This document shows positions 1-8,438 of a stretch of DNA of 64,000 nucleotides, one piece after another. A program made the position numbers and the translations under genes. Numbering within the stretch: position 1 is the stretch's first letter; each line of letters starts with the position of its first letter. The stretch covers positions 6,054 to 70,053 of the forward strand of contig DJGX01000033.1 of NCBI GenBank assembly GCA_002432865.1, written 5' to 3'. The DNA comes from Cloacimonetes bacterium UBA5835. Lineage in GTDB: Bacteria > Cloacimonadota > Cloacimonadia > Cloacimonadales > Cloacimonadaceae. The notes beneath the pieces were generated by a model that saw nothing but the letters and a program-made list of their open reading frames with translations, searched no databases and was not told the DNA's origin.

Positions 1-168
1 CTACTGGGTGGGCTTAAAGCTGCCTCAGAATATGAAACTTTGATCAATAAAATTGGCAGTGCTACTATTAAAATGGATGCTCAATCTATAGCGCATCTTT
101 TAATTCTGGTGTTTATCATCATCGGTAATATAAAAGCTTTCTATAACAGTAAAAGGAGTGAACAATGA
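1..168 (+). CDS. C-terminal end of a membrane protein (5' truncated by window edge)
   Basis: Reading frame 1 is open from the first base and stops with TGA at 166-168, giving about 55 residues. The tail holds one hydrophobic segment (AHLLILVFIIIGNIKAF) followed by a basic end (YNSKRSEQ), so it looks like the last membrane helix of an integral membrane protein. The stop overlaps the start codon of the next gene in an ATGA junction, so the two are translationally coupled and probably work together. The visible part is too short to assign a family. Confidence 0.7.
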   Translation, partial: LLGGLKAASEYETLINKIGSATIKMDAQSIAHLLILVFIIIGNIKAFYNSKRSEQ

Positions 169-803
169 GCGGATTTATGGCTACTTTTGGACTCTGGCTT
201 TCAGTTTTTTTCACCTTAAGCATCTTCAGCTTCCTCTATAAAGATAATCCTTTCTATAAACTCTCCGAACAAATTTTTGTTGGACTTTCCGCTGCTTACT
301 GGCTAGTCTATTTATATTACAGTGTTATGGTTCCCAATCTGTTTAATAAACTTTTTACCGATTTCAAGGGAAACCTGATTTTGCTTATTCCTACCGTTTT
401 GGGTTTGATGATGCTACTGCGCTTAATCCCTAAGACACAATGGCTTAGCAGATATCCTATTGCAATAATGATTGGTACTTCTGCTGGAATCAATATGGTG
501 CGCTATGCTAAAACTGATCTATTGGGACAAATTAGCGCTACAATGATCAATCCTTTTGCTGCTGATAATGTTGTAACAGTAATTGGAAACATACTCCTAA
601 TCGTGGGAACTATTTGTGGAGTATATTTCTTTTATTTCAGTAAAAAACAAGAAGGCATAAGAGCAGTTCCCTCCAAGCTAGGAATTTGGTTTTTAATGAT
701 TAGCTTTGGTGCTTCTTTTGGTTATACAGTTATGGCTCGTATCTCTTTATTAATAGGCCGGTTGGAATTTTTACTGAAGGATTGGTTGCATATAATTAAA
801 TAG
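165..803 (+). CDS. polytopic inner-membrane protein, unknown function
   Basis: A 212-residue protein made almost wholly of hydrophobic stretches, about six predicted membrane spans. The spans lie near residues 5-25, 38-55, 70-88, 98-112, 135-158 and 170-200, with short loops and no soluble domain. The start ATG overlaps the upstream stop (ATGA) and has AGGAGTG 5 to 10 bases ahead, so it is reliable. I see no catalytic or transport signature that I recognise. Coupling to the truncated membrane protein upstream suggests a two-subunit membrane complex. The function is not assignable from sequence alone. Confidence 0.75.
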   Translation: MSGFMATFGLWLSVFFTLSIFSFLYKDNPFYKLSEQIFVGLSAAYWLVYLYYSVMVPNLFNKLFTDFKGNLILLIPTVLGLMMLLRLIPKTQWLSRYPIAIMIGTSAGINMVRYAKTDLLGQISATMINPFAADNVVTVIGNILLIVGTICGVYFFYFSKKQEGIRAVPSKLGIWFLMISFGASFGYTVMARISLLIGRLEFLLKDWLHIIK

Positions 804-852
804 TGAGATAGTGAGATGGTGAGGTTGCGAGATAGTGAGATGGTGAGTTGGC
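802..852 (+). repeat. short GTGAGAT/GTGAGATG tandem-like repeat
   Basis: Right after the stop of the membrane protein there is a run of imperfect 7-8 base units (GTGAGAT, GTGAGATG, GTGAGGTTG, GTGAGATAG) on the plus strand. It is non-coding and ends before the next gene. It looks like simple slippage DNA; I see no regulatory signal in it. Confidence 0.5.
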
Positions 853-963
853 AAGATGGAATTTGGATATCGGAATAAATGACATCTTGTCATTTCCTGC
901 CTTGGCTTTATGAACGGATCAAGAAGTTTTTGATATATTATGACAAAAGAAACAGGTGAGTTA

Positions 964-1701
964 ATGAACGATAATAATTCGGATATGCTCTTCAGCGATG
1001 TCTATAATAATGTTTTACCTTTTAGAGACCTGATTCTGCGTATTAGTAAGATCGCTAAAGTTATCCATCAACAAGGATGGGCTGAAGCTAATGCCGGAAA
1101 TATCTCTATCCGTATATCCAATATGCTAATACCCTTTATCCAGAAAAACGGGTGGGAAAATAACTATCCTTATCAGGACTGGTTTCTTGTTTCCAAAACC
1201 GGAAGCCGTTTTCGGGATATGATTGATGAACCGGAGAACTGTTTAATGATAATCGGTGTTGGTAATGAAGAACATTACTTTCCGGAAGATGCAAAACCTA
1301 CTTCCGAATGGCTCTGTCACCGTAAAATGCAAGAAATGAACAAACATACTAATTTGTCTTGTATTCTTCATACCCATCCCACCGAAGTTATTGCTCTTTC
1401 TAATACCTCTTTTTTTATAGATAATAAGAAATATCCCAAATGCCTGAATGAACACTTTTATGAGGCACTTCCAGAAATACGATTTTTCCTTCCCCAAGGA
1501 ATTGCTATAGCTGATTATGCTCCTCCCGGAAGTTCTGTTTTAGCTAAAAAAAGCTGTAAGAGTATAAACGATAAACAGGCACTTATCTGGGAAAAACATG
1601 GTCTCTTGGTTATAGCTGAGAACATAGATATTGCCCTTGACCTTACGGAAGTTATTAATAAAGCGGCTAAACTATGTCTCTTAAAGCTCTTGAAGTCCTG
1701 A
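964..1701 (+). CDS. class II aldolase/adducin family protein, rhamnulose-1-phosphate aldolase-like
   Basis: A zinc-dependent class II aldolase, which would cleave a ketose 1-phosphate to dihydroxyacetone phosphate and an aldehyde. The motifs seen are GWAEANAGNIS near the start (phosphate binding), the metal-ligand pair in HTHPTE, PQGIAIADYAPPGS, and WEKHGLL near the C-terminus with a third histidine. The pattern fits RhaD best, but the sugar is not proven and no rhamnose genes are nearby. An upstream in-frame ATG at 940 has no ribosome site, whereas ATG 964 follows AGGTGAG at 5-base spacing, so I place the start there (245 residues). The gene is isolated, with non-coding DNA on both sides. 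Confidence 0.75.
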   Translation: MNDNNSDMLFSDVYNNVLPFRDLILRISKIAKVIHQQGWAEANAGNISIRISNMLIPFIQKNGWENNYPYQDWFLVSKTGSRFRDMIDEPENCLMIIGVGNEEHYFPEDAKPTSEWLCHRKMQEMNKHTNLSCILHTHPTEVIALSNTSFFIDNKKYPKCLNEHFYEALPEIRFFLPQGIAIADYAPPGSSVLAKKSCKSINDKQALIWEKHGLLVIAENIDIALDLTEVINKAAKLCLLKLLKS

Positions 1702-1975
1702 AGTCTGTAAGCTAAAATTCATCATCATTTTTATAACTTTAACCTTGTCTATAACCACATTTAGCGATAAGGACTTATAACAATGATAAACAACTGGATC
1801 ATTTGGATAAACCGGTTTTTATATGGGTACTTAAAAAATAAAAGACCTTTTTCAACCGCTATAATCCATTAAATCCGTGTTCTAATTTAATCTGTGAGAG
1901 ATAAACTTCATTGCACTTGACAAGAATACAAGCTATCAGAAAATGATTATATGTATATAAGGAAAAGGATTGAAT

Positions 1976-3685
1976 ATGGATACTAAAGAAAACACAATTG
2001 AAAACAAAGAAGAAAAGGCAGTAACTTCCAATTTTATCCGCTCTATAATAGAAAGGGATTTAGAAAGCGGAAAGCATAAAAGTATTGTAACGCGTTTTCC
2101 TCCTGAACCCAATGGTTATTTACATATCGGGCATGCCAAATCCATCTGTTTAAATTTCGGTTTAGCAAAGGACTATCACGGATGTTGTAACTTGCGTTTT
2201 GATGATAGCAATCCGGTGAAAGAAGATGTAGAATATGTAAATTCCATTATGGAAGATGTTCATTGGTTGGGTTTTGACTGGGGAGAGCATTTATATTATG
2301 CATCGAACTATTTTGATAAGCTCTATGAATTTGCGGAATACTTAATTAACGCAGGAAAGGCCTTCGTTTGTGACCTCTCTTTAGAAGATCTAAAAGAATA
2401 TAGAGGCACTTTAACTGTTCCGGGGAAAGATAGTCCCTATCGGAATCGCAGTATAGAAGAAAATCTTGATTTATTCAGAAGAATGAAGATAGGTGAATTT
2501 CCTGAAGGGAGCAGAACTTTAAGAGCAAAAATAGATATGGCTTCCCCAAATTTAAATATGCGCGATCCGGTTATTTACAGAATTAAAAAGACCCATCATC
2601 ATAGAACAGGAAATGACTGGCAGATTTATCCTATGTATGATTACACCCATTGCATTTCGGACGCCTTGGAAGGCATAACCCATTCTATCTGCACTCTGGA
2701 ATTTGAAGACCATAGGCCTCTATACGATTGGTTTTTAGATCAATTACCTGTGCCCTGTCATCCGCAACAAATAGAATTTGCCCGTTTGAATCTTGCTTAT
2801 ACAATTATGAGTAAACGGTTATTACTGGATTTAGTAAATAACCATTTAGTCAGTGGTTGGGATGATCCCAGAATGCCTACAATTGCAGGAATGCGAAGAA
2901 GAGGTTTTACTCCGGAAGCAATTAGAGAATTTTCCGAGCGGATTGGAGTATCCAAAGCTAATTCTATGGTGGATGACGAGCTGCTGATGTTTTGTGTGCG
3001 CGAGGATTTAAATAAAAAAGCTCAAAGAAGAATGGTTGTGGTAAATCCGGTAAAATTAACCATCACAAATTATCCAGAAGGTAAAACAGAAACTTTTGAA
3101 GCAGAAAATAATCCGGAAGACCCCTCTAACGGAACAAGAATCATTAAATTTTCTCGCAATCTATATATAGAGAAAGATGATTTTAGTGAAAATCCAGCTA
3201 AAGGTTGGTTTCGTCTTGCCTTGGGCAAAGAAGTTCGCTTAAAATACGCTTATTATATCACTTGCAACGAAGTAATAAAAGACAGCCAGGGAAATATTAT
3301 AGAATTACTTTGCACTTACGATGAAAAATCACGCGGAGGCTGGACAGAAGATGGGCGTAAAGTAAAAGGAACTTTGCATTGGGTTTGTGCAGAATCTGCT
3401 ATACCTGTTGAGTTGCGTTTATATGATCGTCTTTTCACTTTAGCCGATATGAGTAATATGGAAGAAGGTAAGTCCTATAAAGATTACTTGAATCCCAATT
3501 CGCTTATAGTTAAACAAAACTGTCTGGCAGAAGAGAACTTGCACAAGGCACAAATAGGAGAACGGTATCAGTTTCTTAGAATCGGCTATTTTAATACTGA
3601 TTATGAAAGCAAACCAGATGCTCTGATTTTTAACCGAATAGTAGAATTAAGGGATAGCTGGGCAAAGCTCAGTAAGAAAAAATAG
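1976..3685 (+). CDS. glnS: glutaminyl-tRNA synthetase
   Basis: Class I aminoacyl-tRNA synthetase that charges tRNA-Gln with glutamine directly. The N-terminal Rossmann domain has the HIGH signature as PPEPNGYLHIGHAKSI and the second ATP signature as MSKR. The GlnRS-type recognition of C-terminal beta-barrel anticodon domains follows, and the length (569 residues) is normal for the non-discriminating bacterial enzyme. A TTG at 1970 is in frame, but ATG 1976 sits 7 bases after AAGG in AGGAAAAGG, so ATG 1976 is chosen. The next gene starts 12 bases after the stop, suggesting one transcript. Having GlnRS means the organism need not rely on the Glu-tRNA amidotransferase route for Gln. Confidence 0.96.
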   Translation: MDTKENTIENKEEKAVTSNFIRSIIERDLESGKHKSIVTRFPPEPNGYLHIGHAKSICLNFGLAKDYHGCCNLRFDDSNPVKEDVEYVNSIMEDVHWLGFDWGEHLYYASNYFDKLYEFAEYLINAGKAFVCDLSLEDLKEYRGTLTVPGKDSPYRNRSIEENLDLFRRMKIGEFPEGSRTLRAKIDMASPNLNMRDPVIYRIKKTHHHRTGNDWQIYPMYDYTHCISDALEGITHSICTLEFEDHRPLYDWFLDQLPVPCHPQQIEFARLNLAYTIMSKRLLLDLVNNHLVSGWDDPRMPTIAGMRRRGFTPEAIREFSERIGVSKANSMVDDELLMFCVREDLNKKAQRRMVVVNPVKLTITNYPEGKTETFEAENNPEDPSNGTRIIKFSRNLYIEKDDFSENPAKGWFRLALGKEVRLKYAYYITCNEVIKDSQGNIIELLCTYDEKSRGGWTEDGRKVKGTLHWVCAESAIPVELRLYDRLFTLADMSNMEEGKSYKDYLNPNSLIVKQNCLAEENLHKAQIGERYQFLRIGYFNTDYESKPDALIFNRIVELRDSWAKLSKKK

Positions 3686-3697
3686 AGGGAGGATATT

Positions 3698-3946
3698 ATG
3701 GTTTACAAGGTTATTCTTGTAAAAATCGATCAGCGTAGCTCAGAAGCTACCAAGGTTCAGGATATTTTAACTAAGTATGGATGCAATATTCGTGTTCGAT
3801 TAGGATTGCATGAGGTATCCAATGAATTCTGTGCTAATGATGGCTTGGTAGTTTTAGAGGTACAAGGTGATCGAGACATCCTGGATAAGATGATTGAGGA
3901 ACTGAATGCTCTGGAATATGTGCAAGCTAAGTTAGTAGAAATGTAA
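3698..3946 (+). CDS. small ACT/NikR-C-like protein (TM1266-type)
   Basis: An 82-residue protein with the beta-alpha-beta pattern of a ferredoxin-like fold. It begins MVYKVILVKIDQRSSEATKVQDIL and ends in a predicted helix and strand. It resembles the short family annotated as 'iron-only hydrogenase system putative regulator' (TM1266 type), a relative of ACT and NikR C-terminal ligand-binding domains. No DNA-binding domain is present. A GGGAGG ribosome site lies just ahead, and the gene follows glnS by 12 bases, so it is probably co-transcribed with it. No hydrogenase gene is in the window, so the regulatory role is inference only. Confidence 0.6.
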   Translation: MVYKVILVKIDQRSSEATKVQDILTKYGCNIRVRLGLHEVSNEFCANDGLVVLEVQGDRDILDKMIEELNALEYVQAKLVEM

Positions 3947-5050
3947 TTATTTCCAGGTGTATTTTCCTACCGTCCCCCGCACAGCATAATAAATAAACTG
4001 AGCGGGAAAGATCAAAATTTGGACAGGATACAAAAAGCCGAGTTTGCTTCTACTGATTTGTCTTAAATGACTTTGTGAAAAAGCAAACTCGGCTATTGTT
4101 TTAAGAAAAAGAGAAAGCTGAATTGTTTTGGTGCTCTTTTTGCTCATCACTTGCCACAGAGCAAGATAAAATAAACAAAAATAGATAAAAACAAAAGCAG
4201 AGAGCCCTTTTAGCCACCAAGGATGATATCTGAATTTGGAAGCCCTGCGAATATTAGTTTGATGATGTTTATTTCTATCAGTGCCATCAATTGAAACAAC
4301 CTGCATTGCTGAAGAAGGATTATAGGCAGCTTTTCTGATTTTAGGCATCATCTTCATTAGTAGAAGGTCATCATCCCCTGATCGTAAATGTCCAATACCT
4401 TCAAAACCACCGCTTTCATAAAATACTTTCTTTCGGTAAACCATATTACAAGCGCTGCTGGTGAAGGGAACTTTATAGTATAAACCTGCTGCAGCTAAAG
4501 CATAATATACACTTCTCTCAAAATTTTTTAGCCGAAAGATAGTTCCGTCCTTCGTTCTTTTCAAAACAGAATAGGAAAGCAGATAATCTATATCTTTATC
4601 CAAAGAACGGTTGATTTCTTTTAACCAGGAAACAGGAACAAGGCAATCAGCATCAGTAAAAGCAAGAATATCATATCGGGATTCATCAATACCTTGTTGT
4701 AAGGCAGCTTTTTTGCCAATCAAGGGAGGAGTCTCAGTGTAAAAATCTATAACCTTTAAGTTTGGAACTATATTTTGGGTAGCTAAAAACTCCGTACTCC
4801 CGTCATTGCTATGATCATTAATCAGGATTATTTCATATTTACCTTCGGGATAATCCAAATGGGTTAGTGAATTAAGCAGATTGGGCAGATTCGTTCTTTC
4901 ATTTCTGGCAGGAATAATGATGGAGATTTCTTGAAAAACTTCAGGAACAACCTTTTTTTTATCCTCCAAGATTATCTTATGGACACCCCGCTTTAGCCAA
5001 ATTAAAAAGGCTGAATAAAGCAAAGTAAGCAAAGGAAAAACTCTTTTCAT
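3947..5050 (-). CDS. family 2 glycosyltransferase, membrane-anchored
   Basis: A 367-residue GT-A fold glycosyltransferase. The nucleotide-sugar binding start is SIIIPARNER, followed by DHSNDGS, the metal-binding DADC motif and GDDDLLLMKM, all typical of GT2 enzymes. There is an N-terminal hydrophobic anchor and two more hydrophobic segments near the C-terminus (around residues 285-305 and 340-360), so it should sit on the inner membrane. The start overlaps the dnaX stop by 4 bases, so it is translated from the dnaX transcript. Substrate and product are not readable; a lipid or cell-surface glycan role is likely. It ends back to back with the small ACT-like gene, with no intergenic space. Confidence 0.85.
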   Translation of the reverse strand: MKRVFPLLTLLYSAFLIWLKRGVHKIILEDKKKVVPEVFQEISIIIPARNERTNLPNLLNSLTHLDYPEGKYEIILINDHSNDGSTEFLATQNIVPNLKVIDFYTETPPLIGKKAALQQGIDESRYDILAFTDADCLVPVSWLKEINRSLDKDIDYLLSYSVLKRTKDGTIFRLKNFERSVYYALAAAGLYYKVPFTSSACNMVYRKKVFYESGGFEGIGHLRSGDDDLLLMKMMPKIRKAAYNPSSAMQVVSIDGTDRNKHHQTNIRRASKFRYHPWWLKGLSAFVFIYFCLFYLALWQVMSKKSTKTIQLSLFLKTIAEFAFSQSHLRQISRSKLGFLYPVQILIFPAQFIYYAVRGTVGKYTWK

Positions 5051-6672
5051 AGAGTTTTAACTAACACAGAATCAGTAAGCTTAACGAATTTATCTATTTC
5101 TGGATTTTCCTGTTTTATATCTTCCAGGGTAGTATGTTGGATATTTACTTTTGTAGGTGGCTCTGTTTCTTGAAGATGAAGAGATATTTTAACGGGTTTT
5201 TCGAATAACTCAGAAATTGAGGATTCCAGAGCTTCCAGATTTGTTTTCAAGCAATTGTAAAATGTATTCCCTTCCACAGTGAGGCAGAGTTTCTTACCTT
5301 CTGCTTTTTTACTGGTTGTACTTTCCAGAGCGATAGCACACATTTGGCTAATCTTCTTTGCGCGAGTTAAAATGCGTTGCCAGAGCTGTTCTAAATTATC
5401 TTGAGTAAATTGCAATTTGACTACAGTAGTTTCCTCTTTGGAAATTGCATCCGGAATTTTTACTGCACTTTCTTTTGTAGAATCTTTACTTTGAACAGGT
5501 TGCGATTGAGCTGAAGAAATATTGGAGATAGGTTGAGTTTGAGTAATAGACCCGTAATTGAGCTTTTCTATTATTTTGGCAATATCTTCCATCTCATCCA
5601 GTTTGCATAGTTTTATCATTAGAGCTTCTAAAATGAGGTATGGATTGCTACTTGTTTTCAAATCTGTTTTACAGGCAATAAGATAGGAAAGGATATACAT
5701 AAGTTTATTTTGACCAAATAACTTTGCCAGCTCATCAAACATTACCTGTTCGTCCTGATTGATATCTTTAATTTGAACTTGTAATTTCCGCAAAAGGAGG
5801 ATACGAATAAAATCCTGCATTCCGGAAATAAACTCCTGCAGATCTATTCCCTGTTCAAAAATCTGATGCAGTTCATTGATCAGTGTTTGAGCATTTTTTT
5901 CATAGATAAGAGTAAGAAAATTGTGGTATATTTGATTGGGAATAACACTAAAAATTTGGCGGACTTTATCTATAGTAATGTTATTCATACAGTAGGAAAT
6001 TGCTTGATCCATCAAAGAAAGCGCATCACGCATACCTCCATCTGCTTTGCGAGCAATAAGATATAGTGATTCAGTATCAATCGTAATGCCTTCCATTAAA
6101 CTAATTTCCTGCAACCGCTGAACTATGGAATCAATGGGAATGCGTTTAAAATCATAACGCTGACAACGAGAGATAATAGTGGGCAAAACCTTTTGCGGCT
6201 CCGTTGTAGCAAAAATAAAAATAACATTGTCTGGTGGTTCTTCCAAGGTTTTCAGTAAAGCATTAAAAGCATTTTTGGAGAGCATATGCACTTCATCAAT
6301 AATATATATCTTATATTTAGAACCACTGGCAGGATAAAGAAGTTCATGTTGCAATTCTCTGATATCATCCACACTGGTATTAGAAGCTCCGTCGATTTCT
6401 ATTACATCGGGGGAAGTTCCTGCTGTTATTTCTGCACAATTGGAACAGCTATTACAGGGAGTGATAGTTGGTCCATTTACGCAATTTAAACTTTTGGCAA
6501 GAATTCGAGCCAAAGAAGTCTTCCCCACACCTCTAGGTCCGGTAAATAAATAGGCATGGGCTATGCGATTTGTAGAAATAGCGCTTTGGAGAATTTCCGT
6601 TATATGATCTTGAGCATAGACCTCTTTAAAGCTTTGGGGGCGATATTTTCTGGCTAAAACTATGTAACTCAT
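5047..6672 (-). CDS. dnaX: DNA polymerase III subunit gamma/tau
   Basis: The clamp-loader ATPase of the replicative polymerase. It has the RuvB-like AAA+ core with Walker A GPRGVGKTS at about residues 45-53, a four-cysteine zinc module (CVNG...CNSCSNC), Walker B DEVHML, and sensor/arginine-finger segments SRCQRYDF. The C-terminal third (after about residue 370) is a low-complexity linker and a tau-like domain. The length of 541 is normal. The start ATG follows GAGAGGAT. No recR or ybaB follows, unlike many genomes; a glycosyltransferase is coupled downstream instead. Confidence 0.95.
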   Translation of the reverse strand: MSYIVLARKYRPQSFKEVYAQDHITEILQSAISTNRIAHAYLFTGPRGVGKTSLARILAKSLNCVNGPTITPCNSCSNCAEITAGTSPDVIEIDGASNTSVDDIRELQHELLYPASGSKYKIYIIDEVHMLSKNAFNALLKTLEEPPDNVIFIFATTEPQKVLPTIISRCQRYDFKRIPIDSIVQRLQEISLMEGITIDTESLYLIARKADGGMRDALSLMDQAISYCMNNITIDKVRQIFSVIPNQIYHNFLTLIYEKNAQTLINELHQIFEQGIDLQEFISGMQDFIRILLLRKLQVQIKDINQDEQVMFDELAKLFGQNKLMYILSYLIACKTDLKTSSNPYLILEALMIKLCKLDEMEDIAKIIEKLNYGSITQTQPISNISSAQSQPVQSKDSTKESAVKIPDAISKEETTVVKLQFTQDNLEQLWQRILTRAKKISQMCAIALESTTSKKAEGKKLCLTVEGNTFYNCLKTNLEALESSISELFEKPVKISLHLQETEPPTKVNIQHTTLEDIKQENPEIDKFVKLTDSVLVKTL

Positions 6673-6825
6673 CTATCCTCTCATACATTTGTTTTTAATT
6701 TTTACAATTAACCATTATTCCCAATGCCCATTTTTAAGCAAGTATTTTCTGCTGGACAGATTACTGGCTCTCTGTTTTAATTGTTTTGTAAATATAATTA
6801 CTTAGTCCAATTGGAGGATTTTAAA

Positions 6826-8046
6826 ATGAAACTGGAAGGAAAAGTTGTTATTGCCCAAGGAGGAGGTCCTACAGCTGTGATTAATCAATCGCTGGTAGGA
6901 GTAACTTTGGAAGCACGTAAGTTTACACAGGTTACCCGTGTTTATGGAGCACTTTATGGAGTTCAGGGCATCGTTAATGAAGAGTTTGTAGATTTAACCC
7001 AGGAAACAACTCACAATTTGGAACAGATTGCCAATACACCTTCTTCTGCATTACTCTCTACGCGTGATAAACCTGATGAAAAGTACTGTATGGAAATCTT
7101 TAAGGTCTTAAAGGCACACGATGTAAGATACTTTTTTTATATTGGAGGCAACGATTCTGCAGATACAGTTCGTATAGTAAATGAACAAGCAACTAAAGCG
7201 GATTATGAATTCAGGGCTATTCATATTCCTAAGACTATCGATAACGATTTAGTTATGAATGATCATACTCCCGGTTTTGGCTCTGCGGCAAGATTTGTTG
7301 CTTCAGCTTTTACTGGTGCCAATTTAGATAATCGCGCTTTGCCCGGAGTATATATTGGTGTGGTTATGGGGCGGCATGCTGGTTTTTTAACTGCTTCCTC
7401 TGCGATGGCACAAAAATATCCTGATGATGGACCTCATCTTATTTATTTACCCGAACGTCCTTTCCATCGGGATACATTTCTAAGTGATGTTAAAAGAGTT
7501 TATGATCTATACGGCAGATGTGTGATAGCTGTTTCTGAAGGTATTGTAGATGATAAAGGGATTCCTATTGTAACCAAGCTTTCTAACAATCAAGAAAAGG
7601 ATGCTCATGGTAATATTCAACTTTCAGGAACAGGAGCATTAGGAGATTTACTTAGTGATTTGGTTCGCACAAAATTGAAAATTAAACGGGTGCGGAGTGA
7701 TACTTTTGGTTATTTACAACGTTCTTTCATAGGTTGCGTAAGCGATGTTGATCAGCATGAAGCACGCGAAGTGGGTGAACGTGCAGCTCATTATGCTATC
7801 TGGTATAATATGGATGGTTCAATTTCAATTCAGAGAACCGGTTTTTACTCTGTAAATTATCAGCTGGAAAATCTAAGTGAGATTGCTGGAAAAACAAGAA
7901 TTATGCCCAATAACTTCATTAATACTGAAGGAAATGGCATTACTGATGATTTTAGGTATTATGTAAGACCATTGCTGGGATCAGGATTTCCTGTGGCACA
8001 TCGCTTAAGAGCTCCTAAAGTAGCTAAACTGCTATTGGAAAGATAG
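6826..8046 (+). CDS. pfp: pyrophosphate-dependent 6-phosphofructokinase
   Basis: Phosphorylates fructose 6-phosphate using pyrophosphate in a reversible step of glycolysis. The phosphoryl-donor loop reads GGGPT near residue 12. The GGND at about 107-110 (where ATP enzymes have GGDG) and the lysine in PKTIDND at about 135-141 (ATP enzymes have glycine) both indicate PPi use. MGRHAGFLTA follows. The longer frame begins with TTG at 6781, but ATG 6826 has GGAGG 8 bases ahead, giving 406 residues, so it is chosen. The gene stands alone and is divergent from dnaX. PPi-dependent glycolysis is common in anaerobes with energy-limited metabolism. Confidence 0.92.
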   Translation: MKLEGKVVIAQGGGPTAVINQSLVGVTLEARKFTQVTRVYGALYGVQGIVNEEFVDLTQETTHNLEQIANTPSSALLSTRDKPDEKYCMEIFKVLKAHDVRYFFYIGGNDSADTVRIVNEQATKADYEFRAIHIPKTIDNDLVMNDHTPGFGSAARFVASAFTGANLDNRALPGVYIGVVMGRHAGFLTASSAMAQKYPDDGPHLIYLPERPFHRDTFLSDVKRVYDLYGRCVIAVSEGIVDDKGIPIVTKLSNNQEKDAHGNIQLSGTGALGDLLSDLVRTKLKIKRVRSDTFGYLQRSFIGCVSDVDQHEAREVGERAAHYAIWYNMDGSISIQRTGFYSVNYQLENLSEIAGKTRIMPNNFINTEGNGITDDFRYYVRPLLGSGFPVAHRLRAPKVAKLLLER

Positions 8047-8438
8047 GTGGACAGTTTTAGAGATATCGGGATATATAATTATGATAAAGACGAGCTTTAT
8101 TTGCCTCAGATAGGATCTAAATTCTGAAGTGATTACTGTGAATATACCATTTAAACATTCCGATAATTCCTATAGAGAGAATTACTCATAATTGCTTCAT
8201 CTTGTTTCAGGTTGCATTATTATGGCAATTAAGAGTGATGTACTCCTTTTATTTACTTAACGATAGCGTTCGTCGAAAATTGTTTTCCGCTTTTTTAGCT
8301 AATTATTTATTCAGAATTTTACAGGATCGCAATCCTGTATTATTGCTGCCCTATCTTATAATCTTTTTTTCTCACTTGACATAAAATGATAGCTATATTT
8401 AAAGGTATATAAAATAAAAATCAGTTATGGAGGAACTA
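8047..8438. other. intergenic region between pfp and gdhA
   Basis: About 390 bases with no convincing gene. A 60-codon frame at 8202-8384 has no ribosome site and a composition like the surrounding non-coding DNA. The right end holds a TTGACA at 8376-8381, the likely promoter area of gdhA, and the gdhA ribosome site at 8429-8434. A weak AT-rich hairpin follows pfp near 8080-8100 and is not a clear terminator. Confidence 0.6.
8376..8411 (+). promoter_or_regulatory. possible promoter upstream of gdhA
   Basis: A perfect TTGACA (8376-8381) lies about 60 bases before the gdhA start. The AT-rich hexamers after it, TATATT at 8394-8399 and TATATA at 8406-8411, are at spacings of 12 and 24 bases, neither ideal, so the -10 element is uncertain. 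Confidence 0.35.

Noticed and set aside
802..852. GTGAGAT repeat as a CRISPR or regulatory array
   Set aside because: Units are 7-8 bases with no spacers; it is simple-sequence DNA. No CRISPR array or cas gene is seen anywhere in the window.
8080..8100. Hairpin after pfp (ATAAAG/CTTTAT)
   Set aside because: Only 6 weak A-T rich pairs with a short T tail; too weak to call a terminator.
8202..8384. A 60-codon frame between pfp and gdhA
   Set aside because: No ribosome site, and it runs into the TTGACA promoter element of gdhA.
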